Shown piece after piece: positions 6,282 to 8,426 of a DNA stretch of 8,426 bases. How positions within the stretch are numbered: the first letter of the stretch is position 1; each line of letters begins with the position of its first letter. Under the pieces are notes generated by a model, which did no database searches, had not been told where the DNA came from, and saw only the letters and a program-made list of their open reading frames with translations. The position numbers and the translations under genes were made by a program. The stretch is taken from positions 1 to 8,426 of the forward strand of contig CADBRY010000230.1 in assembly GCA_902797195.1 (NCBI GenBank). Direction: 5' to 3'. Origin of the DNA: an uncultured Eubacteriales bacterium. Lineage in GTDB: Bacteria; Bacillota; Clostridia; Peptostreptococcales; Anaerovoracaceae.

Positions 6282-6474
6282 AAAACCGTCCTTTGAGGAC
6301 TCCCTGAAGAAGCTTGAGACAGCCAGTGAGAAGATAAGGTCTCAGGAAGCTTCTCTTGAAGACGCTATAAAGAGCTATAAGGAAGGTCTCGAGGCATATA
6401 ACGAGTGCCGAAAGATATTAGACGAGGCCGTTCAGGAGATCGAGACCCTTACGAAGAAGGTGGAAGAAAAATGA
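6271..6474 (+). CDS. xseB: Exodeoxyribonuclease VII small subunit
   Basis: XseB is the small helical subunit that binds the XseA coiled coil; several copies bind each large subunit. The 67-residue length is typical. The family core is plain: FEDSLKKLETASEKI (7-21), then a second helix with SLEDAIKSYKEGLEAY and a charged lysine/glutamate-rich tail. It overlaps xseA by 11 bp and ispA by 4 bp (ATGA), which indicates coupled translation. Confidence 0.95.
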   Translation: MSSKKPSFEDSLKKLETASEKIRSQEASLEDAIKSYKEGLEAYNECRKILDEAVQEIETLTKKVEEK

Positions 6475-7367
6475 AAGAATATAAATTTGATGATTACAGA
6501 GAAATACTCGACGAACACATCAGCGATTTTCTTCCCGATATAGATCACAAGAGCATAACCCTCTATGACTCTATGAAGTACAGCATCGAGGCGGGGGGAA
6601 AACGGATCAGACCTGTGCTTCTGATGGCATCGTGCGTTTTCTGCGGCGGTAAGGTGGAGGAAGCTCTCCCTTATGCATGTGCGGTAGAGTACATACACAC
6701 ATATACACTGATACATGATGACCTGCCCTGCATGGATGACGATGAACTGAGAAGGGGCATTCCCAGCAATCACATGGTGTTTGGTGAAGACGTGGCCACC
6801 CTTGCGGGTGACGGTCTTCAGTCAGCGGCTTTTGAGCTGATGTTTCAGGATATGCTCATGTATTTCGATGAACCGGAAGAGCTGAAAAAGAGAGTCAGAG
6901 CAGCATACGAGATAAGCAAGGGAGCCGGCTGCAGAGGCGTGCTTGCAGGACAGATGGCCGACATAGAGACTCAGTCCGAGTCCTGCTCCCATGAGATGCT
7001 TGACTTTATACACCTGAATAAAACCGCTTCACTGATGATAGCCTCCATAAGAGCCGGTGCAAGACTGGGCAACCCCACGGACGAAATGCTCAAGGATCTG
7101 ACCACCTACGGAGAGAATCTGGGCCTTGCTTTTCAGATCGCCGATGACATCCTGGATGTGACAGGTGATGAAAAAATCATGGGCAAAAAAGCGGGAGCCG
7201 ACAGTCAGAAGGATAAAGCAACATATCCTCAGATACATGGTCTTGATGATTCCAGGAGAAAACTGGAGGAACTGACTCAAAACGCCATCGAAGCAATGTC
7301 ATCCTATTACGACAATGCTGAAGTGTTAACAGCGCTTGCTAAGGAACTGGCCAACAGAAGGTATTAA
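6471..7367 (+). CDS. ispA: Polyprenyl synthetase, probable farnesyl diphosphate synthase
   Basis: IspA condenses isopentenyl diphosphate with DMAPP and then GPP to give farnesyl diphosphate, precursor of undecaprenyl carrier lipid and other isoprenoids. The 298-residue cytoplasmic protein has GGKRIRP (42-48), the first aspartate-rich motif DDLPCMDDDELRRG (83-96), GDGLQSAAFE (113-122) and the second motif FQIADDILDVTGD (221-233) followed by GKKAGAD. The Pro-Cys insertion in the first motif and a Tyr at the fifth position before it (Tyr78) are those of bacterial farnesyl synthases, so a C15 product is the best guess; geranylgeranyl diphosphate is possible. ATG 6471 overlaps the xseB stop by 4 bp and has AGGTGG (6458-6463) 7 nt upstream. 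An upstream extension in the same frame is not part of the family. dxs, the first enzyme of the same overall route, follows after 2 bp. Confidence 0.94.
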   Translation: MKEYKFDDYREILDEHISDFLPDIDHKSITLYDSMKYSIEAGGKRIRPVLLMASCVFCGGKVEEALPYACAVEYIHTYTLIHDDLPCMDDDELRRGIPSNHMVFGEDVATLAGDGLQSAAFELMFQDMLMYFDEPEELKKRVRAAYEISKGAGCRGVLAGQMADIETQSESCSHEMLDFIHLNKTASLMIASIRAGARLGNPTDEMLKDLTTYGENLGLAFQIADDILDVTGDEKIMGKKAGADSQKDKATYPQIHGLDDSRRKLEELTQNAIEAMSSYYDNAEVLTALAKELANRRY

Positions 7368-7369
7368 CT

Positions 7370-8426
7370 ATGAGCGACTATCTGAAGAACCATCATTTCC
7401 CTGAAGATCTCAAGGAAATGGATATAAACGAACTTGAACTGCTGTCATATGAGATCAGGGATTTTCTTATTTCCAGTGTTTCAAAGACAGGAGGCCATCT
7501 GGCATCAAACCTGGGCGTGGTGGAGCTTGCAATAGCTTTACATAAGGTATTTGACACTCCAAAGGACAAACTCATATGGGACGTGGGCCATCAGTCCTAC
7601 GTACATAAGATACTTACAGGCAGGGCAGAGGATTTTGACAGCCTTAGACAGCACGGGGGAATGAGCGGCTTTCCCAAGAAGAAGGAAAGCGTCTACGATG
7701 TGTTTGACACCGGTCATTCCAGCACTTCCGTAGGTCTTGCCCTGGGTCTTGCAAAGGCAAGAGATCTCCAGGGTGAAGATTACCATGTGGTGCCTATCAT
7801 AGGCGACGGGGCTATGACAGGCGGACCTGCCTTCGAAGCCCTGAATAACGCGGGGCATCTTAACACCAACATTATTGTCATATTAAACGACAACGGAATG
7901 TCCATCTCACCAAATACCGGCGGTCTTTCAAGACATCTTGTGAACCTTACGGGATCTTCAAAATATGCCGCCGTCAAATCACAGGTCAAGAAGGGCATGT
8001 CAAAGGTGCCAAAGATCGGTGACGATCTTGTTTCCGGAGTCCACTATGCCAAGGACAGGATAAAATACGCAATGATCGACGGCATAATATTCGAGGAGCT
8101 TGGATTCAAGTATCTTGGACCGGTTGACGGTCATAACATCAAGGACATGTGCAAGATACTGGAGATGGCAAAGAACATCACAGGGCCTGTGCTCATCCAC
8201 ACCATAACGAGAAAAGGAAAAGGCTATTCCCATGCGGAAAAGAACCCTGAAAAATTCCACGGAATAGGGCCTTTTGATCCCGAATCGGGAATACCCTTAA
8301 AGAAAAGCCAGGGGCCGACATGGTCAAACCGTGGGGCAGAAGCGGTCAAAAACATCATGAATGATGATGAAAAGGCCGTGGTCATAAGCGCCGCCATGAT
8401 CGACGGTACGGGTCTGGCTCAGGTAA
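7370..8426 (+). CDS. dxs: 1-Deoxy-D-xylulose-5-phosphate synthase, N-terminal part
   Basis: DXS is the thiamine-diphosphate enzyme that joins pyruvate and glyceraldehyde-3-phosphate, the first and controlling step of the MEP pathway. The frame is open to the window end, so only the first 352 of roughly 620 residues are present. Visible motifs are GGHLASNLGVVEL (41-53, with His43 matching the catalytic His49 of E. coli), DVGHQSYVHKILTGR (71-85), DTGHSSTSVGLALG (113-126), the cofactor motif GDGAMTGG (145-152) with its NDN partner (173-175), and KYLGPVDGHN (247-256). The last residues, AAMIDGTGL, begin the transketolase-like pyrimidine-binding domain. AGAAGGT at 7356-7362 lies 7 nt before the ATG. 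No frameshift is seen. Close coupling to ispA places two isoprenoid steps in one transcript. Confidence 0.96.
   Translation, partial: MSDYLKNHHFPEDLKEMDINELELLSYEIRDFLISSVSKTGGHLASNLGVVELAIALHKVFDTPKDKLIWDVGHQSYVHKILTGRAEDFDSLRQHGGMSGFPKKKESVYDVFDTGHSSTSVGLALGLAKARDLQGEDYHVVPIIGDGAMTGGPAFEALNNAGHLNTNIIVILNDNGMSISPNTGGLSRHLVNLTGSSKYAAVKSQVKKGMSKVPKIGDDLVSGVHYAKDRIKYAMIDGIIFEELGFKYLGPVDGHNIKDMCKILEMAKNITGPVLIHTITRKGKGYSHAEKNPEKFHGIGPFDPESGIPLKKSQGPTWSNRGAEAVKNIMNDDEKAVVISAAMIDGTGLAQV

Noticed and set aside
6405..6470. Longer N-terminus for ispA
   Set aside because: The added residues match nothing in the family and are just the shifted frame of xseB; ATG 6471 has a good site at 6458-6463.
7551..7579. 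TTGACA inside dxs as a -35 box
   Set aside because: No acceptable -10 box stands 16-18 bp downstream, and a promoter there has no gene to serve.
1..8426. CRISPR arrays, insertion sequences, tRNA or rRNA genes, phage genes
   Set aside because: I saw no regularly spaced repeats, transposase-like proteins, terminal inverted repeats or structural RNA sequences; the whole window is accounted for by housekeeping genes.

Overview
The window is a stretch of conserved housekeeping genes, all on the + strand and tightly packed. It most likely comes from a Gram-positive anaerobe of the class Clostridia (Bacillota). The main reason is gene order: a peptidase of the PepP family next to efp, and an Asp23-family gene followed by nusB, xseA, xseB, ispA and dxs, the order known from Bacillus subtilis and its relatives. 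Supporting signs are strong purine-rich Shine-Dalgarno sites, frequent AGA/AGG arginine and ATA isoleucine codons, and the Firmicute-type EF-P loop. GC content is moderate. I cannot name a genus.

First block (1-3167): the 3' end of an M24B Xaa-Pro aminopeptidase gene, then efp (elongation factor P), mltG (the membrane endolytic transglycosylase that terminates glycan strands), and a CNNM/CBS/CorC-type membrane protein. A strong sigma-A-like promoter (49-77) lies inside the 3' coding end of the peptidase gene, so efp-mltG-CNNM can probably be transcribed separately from it. The block ends in an intrinsic terminator (3193-3237).

Second block (3183-8426): a second promoter is nested in that terminator, with its -10 box in the hairpin loop. 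It reads into an Asp23/Gls24-family gene (yqhY-like), nusB, a divergent TsaD/Kae1-like ASKHA protein, xseA and xseB (the two exonuclease VII subunits), ispA (farnesyl diphosphate synthase) and dxs (1-deoxy-D-xylulose-5-phosphate synthase, cut by the window end). From nusB to ispA the reading frames overlap by 4-19 bp, and dxs follows ispA after 2 bp, which suggests translational coupling. The block joins transcription antitermination (NusB), DNA repair (ExoVII) and the entry and chain-elongation steps of isoprenoid synthesis (DXS makes DXP for the MEP pathway; IspA condenses its C5 products).

I see no wholly new system. The points most worth a second look are the nested terminator/promoter with a Shine-Dalgarno-less downstream start, the TsaD-like paralogue in the position where B. 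subtilis has folD, the CNNM domain that seems to lack family ion-site residues, and the absence of the spoIIIA and accBC genes that lie in this neighbourhood in B. subtilis. There is no gene-free stretch longer than about 80 bases.
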